DNA from: Epichloe hybrida
Lineage: Eukaryota > Ascomycota > Sordariomycetes > Hypocreales > Clavicipitaceae
Assembly (NCBI GenBank): GCA_019022495.1
Contig: JAFEKR010000020.1
Coordinates: 868,001-932,000 of the forward strand
Reading direction: 5' to 3'
Length of the DNA: 64,000 nucleotides
Shown in pieces: positions 11,069 through 22,734 of this stretch. Position 1 is the stretch's first letter; every line of letters starts with the position of its first letter. A program made the translations under genes and the position numbers. A model generated the notes under the pieces. That model saw only the letters and a list, made by a program, of their open reading frames with translations. It did no database searches and was not told where the DNA came from.

Positions 11069-14034
11069 CTAAGCAAGCTTGATGCCCCAATCCTCGTTAA
11101 TTCTGGCTCCGACTCGTCCTAGGTCTGCGAACGCTGCCCGGTCCTTCTCGGCGGCGTGGTAATCGACCTTGACAGTCCAAGTACGGCCCTCGGACTCGAT
11201 CGAAACTTCCTTTTGGTTCAGGGTCGCAGGTGCGCCAACAACGATGATGCGGTCCACGTACACCTCACGCATGGCCTTGAGCCAGCTTCCAGCCTTGATC
11301 GAGTTGACGTTCCTGCCCTCGGCATCAATGGACTTCAGTATATTGTCTGTCAAATGGAACTTGCGATGAATGTATTGGCCCTTCTCATGCTCAAAAGTGT
11401 CACCGTCATCAGCGTATAGGTCGCCTTCAGCAAAACCATCTTTGGATATAGTTACGACCAGTGTGTAGTCGTCAAAGCGCATGGCAGCGCTGGATCGGCG
11501 CGGGATGTCGCGACGTGGGAAGATATGGCCACCACGCATGATAAGAGGGACAGAATCAATGGCAGCATCTACCACGACCTTCTTGCCCTTGTGTGTCTTC
11601 ATCAGCTTGTAGCTAGCATAGTCATAGTACACCTCGTCATCAGGAATCCAAATATCCGTAGAAAACTTGTCCTTTTCGACAATGGGCTTAGCGAGGAGAC
11701 CAGTTGTTCCCAAGAACAGCTGGTCATCAATGGCAAAGCCGGTCTCTTCAGATGGATGAGTCCACAACATAGGGCGCACAACGGGGCTGCCATCTCGATT
11801 GGCGTGGAAAAAGGCAGTGTACCAGGATGGCAACAATGAGTAGCGAAGACGAAGAGCCTTTGTCAAAATCTCGGTGTATGGCTCGCCCAGCATATAAGGC
11901 TCGCGGCGACGGGAATCAATGTGAGCATGAGCACGCATGAAGGGGTAAAAGACACCAGCCTGATACCATCGAGCCATCAAGTCCTTGTCAGGATTGCCGA
12001 AGAAGCCACCAACATCGGCACCGGCAAAGGGGAATCCAGAGATGCCTTGGTTGAGGACCATGGGGATGGAGGCGGCGAGATGATCCCAGCTAGCCTGATT
12101 GTCACCAGTCCACATAGCACCTAATCTCTGCGAGCCAGCATAGAAAGAACGTGTTAGAATAAAGGGTCGTCGACGCTCTCCCTTCTTTCGGCTGACCATG
12201 GCCTCCCAGGAGGCGTTGTGGAATGTGAGTCCGTTCAAATTGTGAACATCGCGGTGCTCCCAGTTCCCGTGGTGAAGGTTGTCTTTCGGCATCGTGGTTT
12301 CGGGGCCATTGAAGACAGATGGCTCATTCATATCGTTCCACAGGAAGGTGTTCTCCCGGGTGCCTTTGAAGAAGTCGTATTTGAAGAGGGTCTTCCACCA
12401 CTCATTTGCTTTGGGATTGAAGCAGTCGACCCAGTTGGATGACCCAGGCCAGCACCAACCCTCGTAAATCTCGTCGTCCTTGTTGTGAACGGCCAAATCC
12501 TGGGACAGCATACTCGAGCTGACAGTATAGTCGTCAACCTTCTTTATGTGGGGATCGATGATAACAACGAGCTTACGACCATGAGCATCCAGCTGTTCTC
12601 CCATACTAACTGGGTCGGCAAATGAGTGCGGGTCCCAGGTGAAGTACTTCTTCTCATCGGTGTACTCGATGTCGAGCCAGATGACGTCGTAAGGAATTTT
12701 GTACTTGTCCATCCGTCGGTCGACATCTTTGACGTCGTCATCAGAAATGTAGTTCCAGCGACACTGGTGATAACCAACGGAGAACTCTTGGGGCATTGCG
12801 GTGTAACCAGTGAGCTCGCCGTATTTCTTGGTGATGTCGCGAGGTGTGGGACCCATGAATACAAAAGTATCCAAGATGCCAGCTTCAGAAAACCAATGGG
12901 TACGGGTGCTATGTGTGCCTTTACCAAGACTACCATCTTTCTCTTTGACAATATCGATCCAAGTCTCAGCAGCGTTAAGCCAGAAGACACCGACGGAAGA
13001 GTCCTTGCGGTGAGCCTGCATGAGAGGGATTGCGCCGTAGAGAGTCATGGGGCTATCCAACACATACTCAAAGACATCTGTATTATACAAGCGGTAAGGC
13101 TCGTTGTGATTACCATCACCGCCGCGAGTTTGCCGTAGAGATATAGGGCCAGTGTGTTCGGGAATACCAAACACTTGCTCGTATCCCACAAAGGAGATGT
13201 CCAAGCCGACACTCTCGGGTCCATGGGGCTTAGAGTCGGTGTTTCCACCGAAAGACTCATCCCACCAGGTACTCTCATCTTCGCCATTGTCAGCCTTGGT
13301 GTTGTCTTCGATTTTGCCTTTCTCTCCTTCGGCTTGTTCCTTTTCAACTTTGGATCTCCAATGTTCCATATTGAACAACCCGCGGTCGTTGAATGTAATG
13401 TGAGATTCGCCATTGCGTTTGAACTCGATCTCAAATGGGGAGAATCTGATCACGGCCTCGAGCTTCTCGTCGCCACCATATTTAATGTTGGCCTTAGACA
13501 TGTCCTGAAAGACGACTTGCGCCTTGATATCCAGCTCCATGCCGCCCACAATAACCCAGCTCTCTGCCTCGTTGTAACGTTCTTTCCGGGCTTTGCTGCC
13601 ATGGCGAAGCTCGATGTCCTTTCTTTGCCGCTTTTCTTCGTCGATCGAGACGCGAGCGACGCCACTTTTGAGGAGGGAGATCGTGACCGGAAATCGAGCT
13701 CTCTCGCCATTCTCGATGGTCTTGGTGATGATGGCCTGCCACTGTCCATTTTTGAAATTGGCCGATTCGGGAATTATATGATAAGGGGAGCTCCAAGTCG
13801 ATGTACGGGCCGCGGCATTGTCAGCAAATGCACGGTTGCGCTTGCAGAAACCCGATTGATCACATTTCTTGAAGTCGTGCTCCTTCACCGATGCTGGGAT
13901 CGTGAGTTAGACCAAATAGCCCAGCATCGATGTGATTTGCTGGACTTACTTGCTGGTTGAAGAAGACAGAACAGTACAACGAAGAAGGAAAGCAATACTG
14001 CCCGTTGGATAGATAGGGCAACAGACGACCGCAT
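11069..14034 (-). CDS. ROT2: Glucosidase II catalytic alpha subunit (GH31), ER N-glycan trimming
   Basis: Two exons: 13950-14034 and 11069-13893, with a 56-bp intron (GTAAGT...CCCAG). Exon 1 starts at ATG 14034 and encodes a hydrophobic signal sequence (core VLLSFFVVLFCLL). The mature part opens with the Cys-containing segment KEHDFKKCDQSGFCKRN typical of glucosidase II. GH31 signatures are WLDIEYTDEKKYFTWD, the nucleophile motif WNDMNEPSVFNGPE and the acid/base region MWTGDNQASWDHL. The enzyme removes the two inner alpha-1,3-glucoses from N-glycans in the ER lumen together with a beta subunit, feeding the calnexin cycle. About 968 aa matches the family. It is divergent from the NDP-kinase gene. 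Confidence 0.95.
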
Positions 14035-14638
14035 GGTCGTGATAGACAGTCCCAGGACCAAGGAGCGACACTAGAAGATGGAATATCTAATTACGAGGCG
14101 GATGAAAGGGTTAACACGAGTTCGATACAACATCCTCTATGTAGGGAGCTGCTTGTGTGGGGTTATAACTGACCAATAGATGTGAAGCCACACTGTCATG
14201 AAACAGTGGGGTCTGGCCCAGTAAGCTTCAAGCTTGTTGATTACTTTGGGGCGGATAAGGAGTATGTACTTCGATTCACCGATAGACCTCACTATGATTA
14301 AAGTACTGGTAATTGTGTGGCATAAAGAAACACATTATTTATGGTACACTTATTTTCAGTGATACGAAGTATCTTTGTTTACCGAGTAGAGTGTGGGTCC
14401 TCCATCTGCCTCAGGTTTTTGGACAACCCAGAAGGGCTGTAACCCGAGAGTGGCGAACAGTGACTTATTCAAGGCATCCGTGACCAACATCTCCTCTTGG
14501 AGACGTGCGAGCCTCTGCGACTAGTAGAAACGAAAAACCACAAGTGTCAACTGCACTACGGACTACGTGCCCCTGGTATAGCTCGACAGCTCCCCTCCAT
14601 TCTACTGTGGTCAGGTTAATGCTACAAAGACGCTCATC
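14035..14638. promoter_or_regulatory. Shared upstream region of glucosidase II and NDP kinase
   Basis: Divergent intergenic region between the glucosidase II start (14034, minus) and the NDP-kinase transcription unit (plus). No gene is seen. No specific regulatory site is claimed. Confidence 0.5.
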
Positions 14639-14995
14639 ATGGCTAGACCCCACTTGGAGCACCTTGAGCAAAAGGACCCCGCTCTAAATATCAACAGCCG
14701 CCTTCCAGAGGACAAGAACAGGAGTGACAATCCCACGGGCAGTGGCACCGCAAGCACCAGAACTAGAACTAGCACTCGACGTGGCATCACAGTGTGGCCG
14801 GCTGTGGAAACCCTGATGACCCCACCAATTCTTGCTCTCTTCTTTGCATTGGCTGCCACTGCCCTCGTTGTCTTCTTCTCCTCCCGCCAGAATCTTCATC
14901 CTATTTCCGCTTCTTCAGATTCACCAAGCCCCTTTTCAATTCCAACATCTGCTGCATTCTCACCAGCGTCTCCAGACTCAAAAAAAGCATACAAA
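14639..14995 (+). other. In-frame upstream extension of NDP kinase with a hydrophobic helix
   Basis: Starting at ATG 14639, 119 codons are open and in the same frame as the NDP-kinase ATG at 14996, without a stop. The predicted peptide has a polar, Arg/Thr-rich first part and a strongly hydrophobic stretch PPILALFFALAATALVVFF (about residues 62-80), then a Ser/Pro-rich linker. It could be an N-terminal membrane anchor used from an upstream start, or a CT-rich 5' leader that is open by chance. The internal ATG has a good fungal context (CAAAATGAG), so the short form is probably the main product. Confidence 0.4.
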
Positions 14996-15924
14996 ATGAG
15001 CGCTACCGAGCAGACGTGAGTAATTTTCTCTTAATTCTCTTTCAGAGTCTTCTCGATCTACCCCGCCAAATTTACCCCTCCAAAAGCTCTCCCGATGTTG
15101 GTACCCTGTGATACCAACACCCGAGGTTTTGGGCAATTTCTACTGAAAGCGGCCCCATTCTGACACAATGTATAAAGCTTCATTGCTATCAAGCCCGATG
15201 GTGTCCAGGTAGGCCTCTTTTATCCTTCTGCCGTCTGAAGATTTCCAGGTCTAATTCGGTAACAGCGTGGCTTGATTGGCCCCATCATCTCTCGCTTTGA
15301 GAACCGAGGGTGAGAACGCTACTCTGATGCATCCCCTAGCGATGCCCCTCCGATTGAAGAACAGCATTGACTTTTCTCAGTTTTAAGCTTGTCGCTATGA
15401 AGCTCGTTGCTCCCGACGAGAAGCACCTCAGATCTCACTGTCAGTACTGCCCGGTCCTCCACAATAGACAACGGTGCTAACCAACTTGTAGATGCCGACC
15501 TTGACACCCCCAAGAACGCAAAGTGGTTCACTCCAATGATTGACTGTAAGATTCAACACTGTTCGAATATTCACATTCACATCTAATATCCACAGACATG
15601 AAGGATCAGCCCATGTGCGCCATGGTCTGGGAGGGCCGTGATGCCGTCAAGACTGGTCGTGGTACGTCCCCATTCATTTGTAGATGCTCCGTGCCGTTTA
15701 GCCTTTGATACTGATATTCACTCAAAGCCATCCTCGGCGCCACCGACCCCCTCGCCTCAGCCCCTGGCACCATCCGCGGCGACTATGCTCTCGACAAGGG
15801 TCGCAACATCTGCCACGGCTCTGACTCCGTCGAGAACGCCCAGAAGGAGATTGCTTTGTGGTTCGAGAAGAGCCAGGTCCTCAGCTGGAAACACTCCCAG
15901 GCCCACTACTTCATGGAGCTGTAG
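14996..15924 (+). CDS. ndk1: Nucleoside diphosphate kinase
   Basis: Seven exons: 14996-15015, 15178-15208, 15266-15309, 15381-15439, 15492-15545, 15596-15661 and 15728-15924, giving 156 aa with all phases consistent. It transfers the terminal phosphate from ATP to NDPs through a phospho-histidine. The substrate motif [12 protein letters not shown], the region [21 protein letters not shown] and the active-site motif NICHGSDS (His121) are all present. The segment after HYADL reads [16 protein letters not shown], whereas this enzyme family usually has a shorter KPFF-containing segment here, so this copy is somewhat divergent. Many very small exons are unusual beside the mostly intron-poor neighbours. 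It is convergent with the mitochondrial gene at 16077. Confidence 0.93.
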
Positions 15925-16076
15925 ATTTTTCAGGAGGAAACATACACTTCCGTCACATATGAAGTCATCTTGCAGAGAGAAGTACATTGTAGCCCAGAAT
16001 GCATGACATAAAGACTGTATGGAAAAATTCAAAATTTTATGCAATCCTCACATGTACCATCTCCAACTCATCATGG

Positions 16077-16664
16077 CTATGATTTGCGCGTCAATGTTTT
16101 CCTCAGCCTGTGTAGTACTCCCGCAAACCAGGGTGTAGCCCATACACTGCCCATTATGCGAACCGGCAGAAGAGCCTTGGTGACTGCGTATGCAAGCGCA
16201 ACCTCAACAAGAATTTTGTACTTTCGTTCGCCGCTGTCCCATTTCCCCAATGCACTCAAACCATCAGATCCGTCCCTTTCCACATCCTCTTGACGAAATC
16301 CAAACCAACCTTTCCGGCTAAAGTATCTCTCGAATCGTGATATACCAGTTTGGACATAGTTGCCAAAATGTGAGCTCATGTATGCCACTGGGACGAACGT
16401 CGTGTAGTGAAAGAGCGCAAACAGCAAAGATAGCGGCACAATGGCAGTGAGCTCGTGAAGGATCAGAAATGATACGAGGTGCGATATTGGCGCATTACGA
16501 AGCCCATTGGTGTATTTCTGCAACCGTCGAGGCAGTCGCGCTGTGATGCGGTCAATCCGTGAAACTTGCGAGGATTCGTATCGAATTCCTAGCGTCCGAG
16601 AAGACCTAGGTTGACGGACCCTGGGCTGGCGGAACCATTGAGAGGTATTTAGACGTCGGAGCAT
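16077..16664 (-). CDS. Small mitochondrial inner-membrane protein, MIOREX component 11-like
   Basis: A 195-aa intronless protein. The first 50 residues are Arg/Ser-rich with almost no acidic residues, typical of a mitochondrial presequence. It has the segment SHLVSFLILHELTAIVPLSL leading into a membrane helix (about 60-92), a loop containing YFSRKGWFGF, and a second hydrophobic segment (about 152-180). The FLILHELTAIVPL block is what I recall of the fungal family that includes yeast MRX11 (YPL041C, mitochondrial expression complex). The biochemical role is unknown. The copia element is inserted only 157 bp upstream of its start, so its promoter may have been altered. Confidence 0.68.
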   Translation of the reverse strand: MLRRLNTSQWFRQPRVRQPRSSRTLGIRYESSQVSRIDRITARLPRRLQKYTNGLRNAPISHLVSFLILHELTAIVPLSLLFALFHYTTFVPVAYMSSHFGNYVQTGISRFERYFSRKGWFGFRQEDVERDGSDGLSALGKWDSGERKYKILVEVALAYAVTKALLPVRIMGSVWATPWFAGVLHRLRKTLTRKS

Positions 16665-16816
16665 CCTGAAAAAGTTGAACGTATTGAGTCGTGCACAATG
16701 GGGGTCAAGCTTGGATAAATGTGGCAGCGTGCGTGGCGTCGAGTTGGGTTTAGTTGGCGGGGAAGGTGTCTCGGGCCCCCGGCCACATATCGTAGGGTAG
16801 GTAGCCTTTGCTAGGA

Positions 16817-16821
16817 GTGAC
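16817..16821. repeat. Left target-site duplication, GTGAC
   Basis: GTGAC directly precedes the left LTR and is repeated perfectly after the right LTR (22730-22734). The 5-bp length is typical of LTR retrotransposons and fixes both ends of the element. Confidence 0.9.
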
Positions 16822-17088
16822 TGTGGAATGATGCAGACGGAGGCAAAGAGAGAGCAGAAGAGAAGATGATGATAGAATTGCTATCTAGGAATTCGTAATC
16901 TAGAAGAGAAAAGGGAAGCTTATAAGCTTCAAATCTATAAGTGATAAATCTAGGTTTACAAACAAAGCCTGCGATAAACCGCGATATTAAACGCGATGCG
17001 GGAAGCTACATCGTTAAATAAAGAGGGGATAATAAGAGTAATGCCTAATATCTAAGGCTATGATATAAGGCTATGAATATCCTTAACA
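16822..17088 (-). repeat. Left LTR (3' LTR of the minus-strand element), 267 bp
   Basis: Aligns without gaps to 22463-22729. It begins TGTGGAATG and ends CCTTAACA on the plus strand. Its outer ~130 bp look unmutated, while its inner end is RIP-altered (for example CCTTAACA against CCTCAACA in the other copy). Confidence 0.93.
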
Positions 17089-20000
17089 CTACCCCTAGTA
17101 GTATATCTAGCTAGTAATAAAGAAGAAAGGAAAAATAGAAAACTTAAGGTTATTTATAAAGCTTCTAAAATATCTCCCTTTATAAAGTCCTTAGCCTTTA
17201 TTATTTAAAGAAAGCGTATAAAATCACTATATTTAACGCATTCTAGACCTTTTGTAAATCCATTAGTAATTATTTATTTAGTGCTAATCTATTAAAGACA
17301 AAAATCCCCTTAATAAGCTTTTTATATAATCTATTTATAGCGTAAATTAATATAATAAGTGTGTCCCTTATGCTTCTTATTAAGCATATTAGCTTTTATA
17401 TTCTAGCTATCTATAAATAGTAGTAATAAGTATAATTACTTAATCCTAAAGTTATTAAGAAGTTAAGTAACCTAGAGTATTAAAAGGCTAGTTAGTATAA
17501 GGTTAATAAATTTAGCTTCTATAAAGCTAAGGGCTATAAGAGTTTATTTCTTTAACTACTAAAGGATATATCCTTTAGTAAGGGTTATAACATACCCTAT
17601 AGTTAAATATCTTATATCTAGGTTATTAGTAAGGGAGGTATTACTAAATCCCTTTACTTAAAGCATTAATTTAGGGTTTAAAGAACTATATTCTCTAAGA
17701 ATAATTCCTAAATTATTTACTTCTATAAAGTATTACTAAAGGTATTTCTTAAGATTTACATATACTTACTTTAGTGTGAAATTCGCACTATAAAGTTAAT
17801 TAACTATAAATATAATATTAGGTTATGTAAATACTAAAAGCTAGTTAAAGCTTCCTATTTATTTTGCCTAGTTAGAGAGGTTATAGACTATGTTAAGCTC
17901 TTTCTAATTAGCTAGAATAATAGTCTTTAGAAGCTAGGGAACGTTTAAAGCGTTAAGGTTATTAATATTAAATTTCTTTATAATAGTCTATATATAAAGC
18001 CTTTAGTAAAGAAGCATAGTGTAATTAGTATAATTATAGACAAATTTAATACTAAGAAATAGCTTAATATTACCTAAATGCTTTAATTTATAGTGTTTCT
18101 ATAATTCCTTAATAATATTTATAATAATCATAAGGGTCTTTCCTATAATAATTATGTTATTCATATATAGAAGAAGTATAACGTTATTATATTAAAAAAT
18201 ACAGAGTTTACTTAATAGCCTCTTAAAGCCTTACTATTTAAGTTCCTTAGTAATATTATCTAGCTACTAAAGAGAAGAAATAGGTAAGCTATATAAAGCT
18301 CTTTTAAGCTTATAGACTTTAGTTATACTATCTAAGTAGCTATGAGGTTATTTAATATAAATATCTCCTTATGCTTTAGTATTAAGGAAGGCATTTATAA
18401 TGTTATATTACTACTAATTATAGTTAAAGGTAGTAATAAGTGTGTAAAACACTTATAAAGAAACTAAGTGCACCACTACTACGTAAAGGTCCTTATTACT
18501 AAAGACCTCTAGATTCTAGTCTTCTCTTATAACCTATCTTGCCTTTAGATATAGGTTAAGATTAATTAGGTACTTTATAGTGTAAACCTATTAGCTATTA
18601 AAGATCTTTATATCTTTAAAAGCAAAGACTAGGTCCTAGTAGTTCTTTTTATTAATTTTTAGAAGTTCTTTCTTTTTAGTAAGTCTCTAGAAGTTATAAT
18701 AGTTATTTATAGCTTTAGCCTTATACTAATTAGACAGAATGTTAATCTTTATATTAGCTATATTAGCTACTTTAAGCATTAGGAACGCATATAAGGTAGT
18801 GATTTCCTCTACTTCGTTATTATATAGGTCATTATTATAATAATAAATCGTAAGATTTAATTAATAAGATCCTAGAGGAAGGGCTTTTTTCTTACCTAAT
18901 ATTATAATGTTAAGGTAATCTTAACGTGTATTAGATTAAAGAGATTATCTTAGAGGCTTAGGTTCTAGTTTAAGTTATCATTAAATAATAGCATTATTAT
19001 TAGCTTTAGCTTCTTTATCTAGGAAGGCCCTAGGCTAATGCCTTAGGAGAATAGTATTCTCTTTAATAATTTATTATTATTAGCTTATAAGGTCCCTTTA
19101 AGGAGGACTCTTAGAGGGCATTAGAAGAGAGCTCTAAGATAGCAAAGGCTTAGTCCTAGTAGGAGAATTATCTTTCTCCTTAAAAGACTAGTAATTCTTA
19201 TCTATTTCTAAGGAAACCAAAGGGGTATTTATAAAATAGACCTTCTTCTATTTAATATTGCTAATAGGCTAGGAAAGAGGTTTTTCTATAGGTAAAACGT
19301 TAATAATATAGCAGCCTTCTTTAGCAAAAGAAGGGTTAATAAGGTCCGTAATATAAATAGTCTTATTAGCCTTAAATTTAGTAGGCATAGGTATGTTCTT
19401 ATTAAAGCGTATATCCCTTGCACGTATAATCCTCTAATCTTTAGGGATCTAAACTTTGTAAAGGTAATATTTAGGGCTATCTATACCTATAAGTTAACCT
19501 TTCTTAGCTTATAGCGCTATCTTCTATAATTAAACATAATGTTCATTAGGAATGCATATATACGCAATATATCCCTATGTGCGTAAGTGTTAAATTAAGG
19601 CGTTGTTTTTAAGGCCTAGGATGTTAAATAATGCCTACTAAGGAGACTAATTATCCTTATTCCTATATATAGGTAAGAGATTAGTGATTTTAGCTATATG
19701 CTTTATAGTATATAGCTAGAGAAGCTCTAGTAATTTAGCTTTAATTATTAAGGATTATGCTATCTCTATAAGGGTTTAACTAGCGCGTTTAATAAGGCCT
19801 TAATAGGCAGGAACGTATAAAGCGCTAGTTTAATAGATAATTCCCTCCTTCTAATAAAAGAGTTTAAACTTCTCTCTAAGGAATTTAGTTATATTATCTA
19901 TATAGAAGCATTTAATAGTAAAGCCACTGCTTATGTTTTTAATAGTAGTCTTCTAAGCTTAGATTACTTTAACTACACTAGCTTTATTAATAGTTAGGAT

Positions 20001-22462
20001 TACCTAGTAAAAGCGTGTATAGGCATTAATTATATATAATAAGTATTTTTTCCCTTTAAAGCCTTTAGGCTTATGTTTAATAAAGTCCTAGAACACATAA
20101 GAAAGGAAAGTGATTATATTATTAAAGTCTTCTTAATAAATTATTTAAGGGGCCTTTAATAAAAGGCAAGCTAAGCACTAGAAGTTAATTAAGGAGGCAG
20201 GGTTAATCACAATTCCTACCTCTTTATAGGCTAGCATAATTTGTTCTTTCCTTATGTGCCTAAGTCTCTTATATAAGAGGCTAAATTCTACCTTCTTAGT
20301 AATAGATTTGCTTAATAAGGCCGTAAAATTAAATTAAGGTTTTTCCTCCCTAAGAATTAATATTAAAATATTAGACTTCTAATTATAAGAAGTAATAGCA
20401 TTGCCTGTAAACTTTAAGATTAATTAATCTTTAAATCTATCTATAATAACGCCTCCTTACTTAAGAAAACCTAGCGAAATTATATTAACTTTAGCCTTTA
20501 GTGCCTATTAGGTATTAGAAAGTTCTAGATAGCCTTTGCTAATAGGGAGTTTAATGTTACTAATGCCTTTAATATTAAGTTATTCTCTATTACTTAATGT
20601 TATTAGTCTAGTAACTATATTAGTGTTTAAATAGGTAAACTATTTAGTTATATTAAACATATGAGTGTTATATCTAGAGTTAAGAATGTAGTCTTCCTTT
20701 ATAAGGCAATTTGCTATTATTTAAAAGGAATAGTCCTAGTTAATTACTATAAGAGAGAGATTACTTCCTATAGTAATAATATTAGGAGAGGTAGTTATAG
20801 TAGTAGTTATAGTTATATTGCCTTTTATCTTTATTAAGTTAGGCTTTTTCTCTAGATAAAGCTTCTAGTAATTATCCTTTAAATAAATAGGTTATCCTAG
20901 AGAGATTAAATAACCATAATCTAGCTTAATAGTCTTAGAGGTTTTATTCTTCTTTATTAGAGCTTTGCCTTTGCCTTTTGTATTAGCATTATCCTTGTTA
21001 TTCTTTTATTAGGTATTAAAGTTAACCTTTTAGTCCTTCTAAGGCTTATTAGCTTTGTACGTTAAATAGGTAAGTATACCTTCTTTCGTAAGCTCTAATT
21101 TGGAGAATCCCTTAATCTTCTAAGCGTTGTGAATATTAGGCATTAAACCCTTAATAGCTTTGATTATTTGTAATACCTAAATAATATTAGGGATCTTTTT
21201 AATCTTATAGATCTAGTTCTAAAGGTTCTAGTAGTAGTCTAGCTAAGCTCTTATTATAGAGAAATTAGCTCTCTTTAATTAAGAGAACTATTATAGTAGC
21301 TTAATAATAGCTAAATTTACCTTAAAGCTATAATTGCTTTTAATTAATTGTATTATATTAGTAACTAGTATTATATTAGTCTATCTTATATATATTAAAT
21401 TCTTTTAGACTTATAAAGAGAGGCTTTACTATATAATAGAAAAGAGAATAGTATAATACTTATTAGTCTCTTAAGACTATAGAGTTACTCTAGTTAAATA
21501 TAGTGTAAGCTATATAATATAAACTTATATTTAGATTAAGATTTCCTATTCCTTAAAGTTCTTAGCCCCTTTAAGAGAAGTAATAACTATAGTCCTTATA
21601 TACTATGCCTTAGTAATATTATTAAGTTTAGTTAGATTAGGTTAGGTAGCTAGAATAATACTAGAAGCACCTATGTTAGCTATACTATAGGAAAGGAAAG
21701 GTAAGGTTATATATTAGAATTCGCGTACTCCTATTACTATATGTATTTAATACTAATTATTATTAATTTAGTCTAATAGAAGTTATAGTAGTAGCTCTCT
21801 AAGGATTAAATTACTATATAGCTACTAACGCATAGAGATATAAAGTTAAGAATATAAGTAGCCTAAAAGGCGTTTTTAGATACCCTAAAATATTTTACCT
21901 TAGCCTAGTTAAAGGGCAATGCTTTACCTAGAATTTACTATACTTACTTTACTTGCTTTACTATATACTACTTTACCCTAGATAGTAATAGATCTAGATT
22001 ATTAGTTTTAGGTGCCTAAGGTAATTCTATAAGGAATGTCTTATCCTAGCTTACTATTCACTAAGATTTACTTAGAAGGGATTAACTTTTTATATATATT
22101 ATAAAAGATTATATAGTGTTAAGTAATATATAAGTTTATAGCTTAGAGAAAAATTATTATACTTATAAATTAGGAAAATAACGCATAAAGGTTATGTATT
22201 TAATTCCTAGTTATATAAAATTTTTATAGCTTTATATGTATAAAAGGAAGCTAAATTATAATTAATCTAATCTTAACTTATATAGTGTTATTAGTTTTTA
22301 GGAAAGGAAAAAGGTCTTTATACTACCTTATAAGTTAAGTAATTTGCTTTAATAAGATATTAGGAAAAGATATGTAATTATATATAAGACTATAATAGTT
22401 AGATAAAAGGGAAAAATAAAAAGAAAGGTAAGGGCGCGATTATAAGCGCTAGGCTTATAACC
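17089..22462 (-). pseudogene. Degenerate gag-pol interior of the copia element
   Basis: Former gag-pol polyprotein region with protease, integrase, reverse transcriptase and probably RNase H relics. It is recognisable only by allowing for C-to-T/G-to-A changes. Stops are scattered throughout. I did not attempt to rebuild the frame. The boundaries are those of the LTR inner edges. Confidence 0.85.
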
Positions 22463-22729
22463 TATGGAATAATGTAAATAAAGGCAAAGAGAGAGTAGAA
22501 AAGAAGATAATAATAGAATTGCTATCTAGGAATTCATAATCTAGAAGAGAAAAGGGAAGCTTATAAGCTTTAAATCTATAAGTAATAAATCTAGGTCTAC
22601 AAACAAAGCCTGCGATAAATCGCGATATTAAACGCAATGCGGGAAGCTGCATCATTAAACGAAGAGGGGATAACAAGAGTGATGCCTGATATCTGAGGCT
22701 ACGATGTGAGGCTGTGAATATCCTCAACA
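22463..22729 (-). repeat. Right LTR (5' LTR of the minus-strand element), 267 bp
   Basis: Same length as the left LTR. About 30 differences separate the two, and all those I could align are transitions, with no indels or transversions. Its outer ~75 bp look unmutated, while its inner end is RIP-altered. On the minus strand the sequence following it begins GGTTATAAGCCTAGCGC, a possible mutated primer-binding site. Confidence 0.93.
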
Positions 22730-22734
22730 GTGAC
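22730..22734. repeat. Right target-site duplication, GTGAC
   Basis: Perfect copy of 16817-16821, immediately after the LTR terminus TCCTCAACA. Confidence 0.9.

Larger units (their letters stand above)
16822..22729 (-). mobile_element. Complete Ty1/copia LTR retrotransposon, inactivated by RIP
   Basis: A 5908-bp element flanked by GTGAC. It is read on the minus strand: the 5' LTR is 22729-22463, and a purine-rich tract AGGGGTAG lies just before the 3' LTR at about 17089-17096. The interior is extremely AT- and TA-rich, stops lie in all frames, and no open frame of 60 codons exists from 17.1 to 22.4 kb. Mutated domain relics remain in copia order on the minus strand: gag basic/zinc-knuckle zone near 20.85-21.0 kb; protease active-site relic near 20.67 kb (DSG changed to NSR); integrase HHCC relic near 20.15-20.3 kb; reverse transcriptase YMDD box near 18.15 kb, now LLYMNN followed by IIIIGK. 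The G-to-A changes fit RIP. No protein can be made. Confidence 0.93.

Noticed and set aside
13154..13960. 268-codon plus-strand frame over the glucosidase II gene
   Set aside because: Antisense shadow of a strongly conserved coding frame; no domain of its own.
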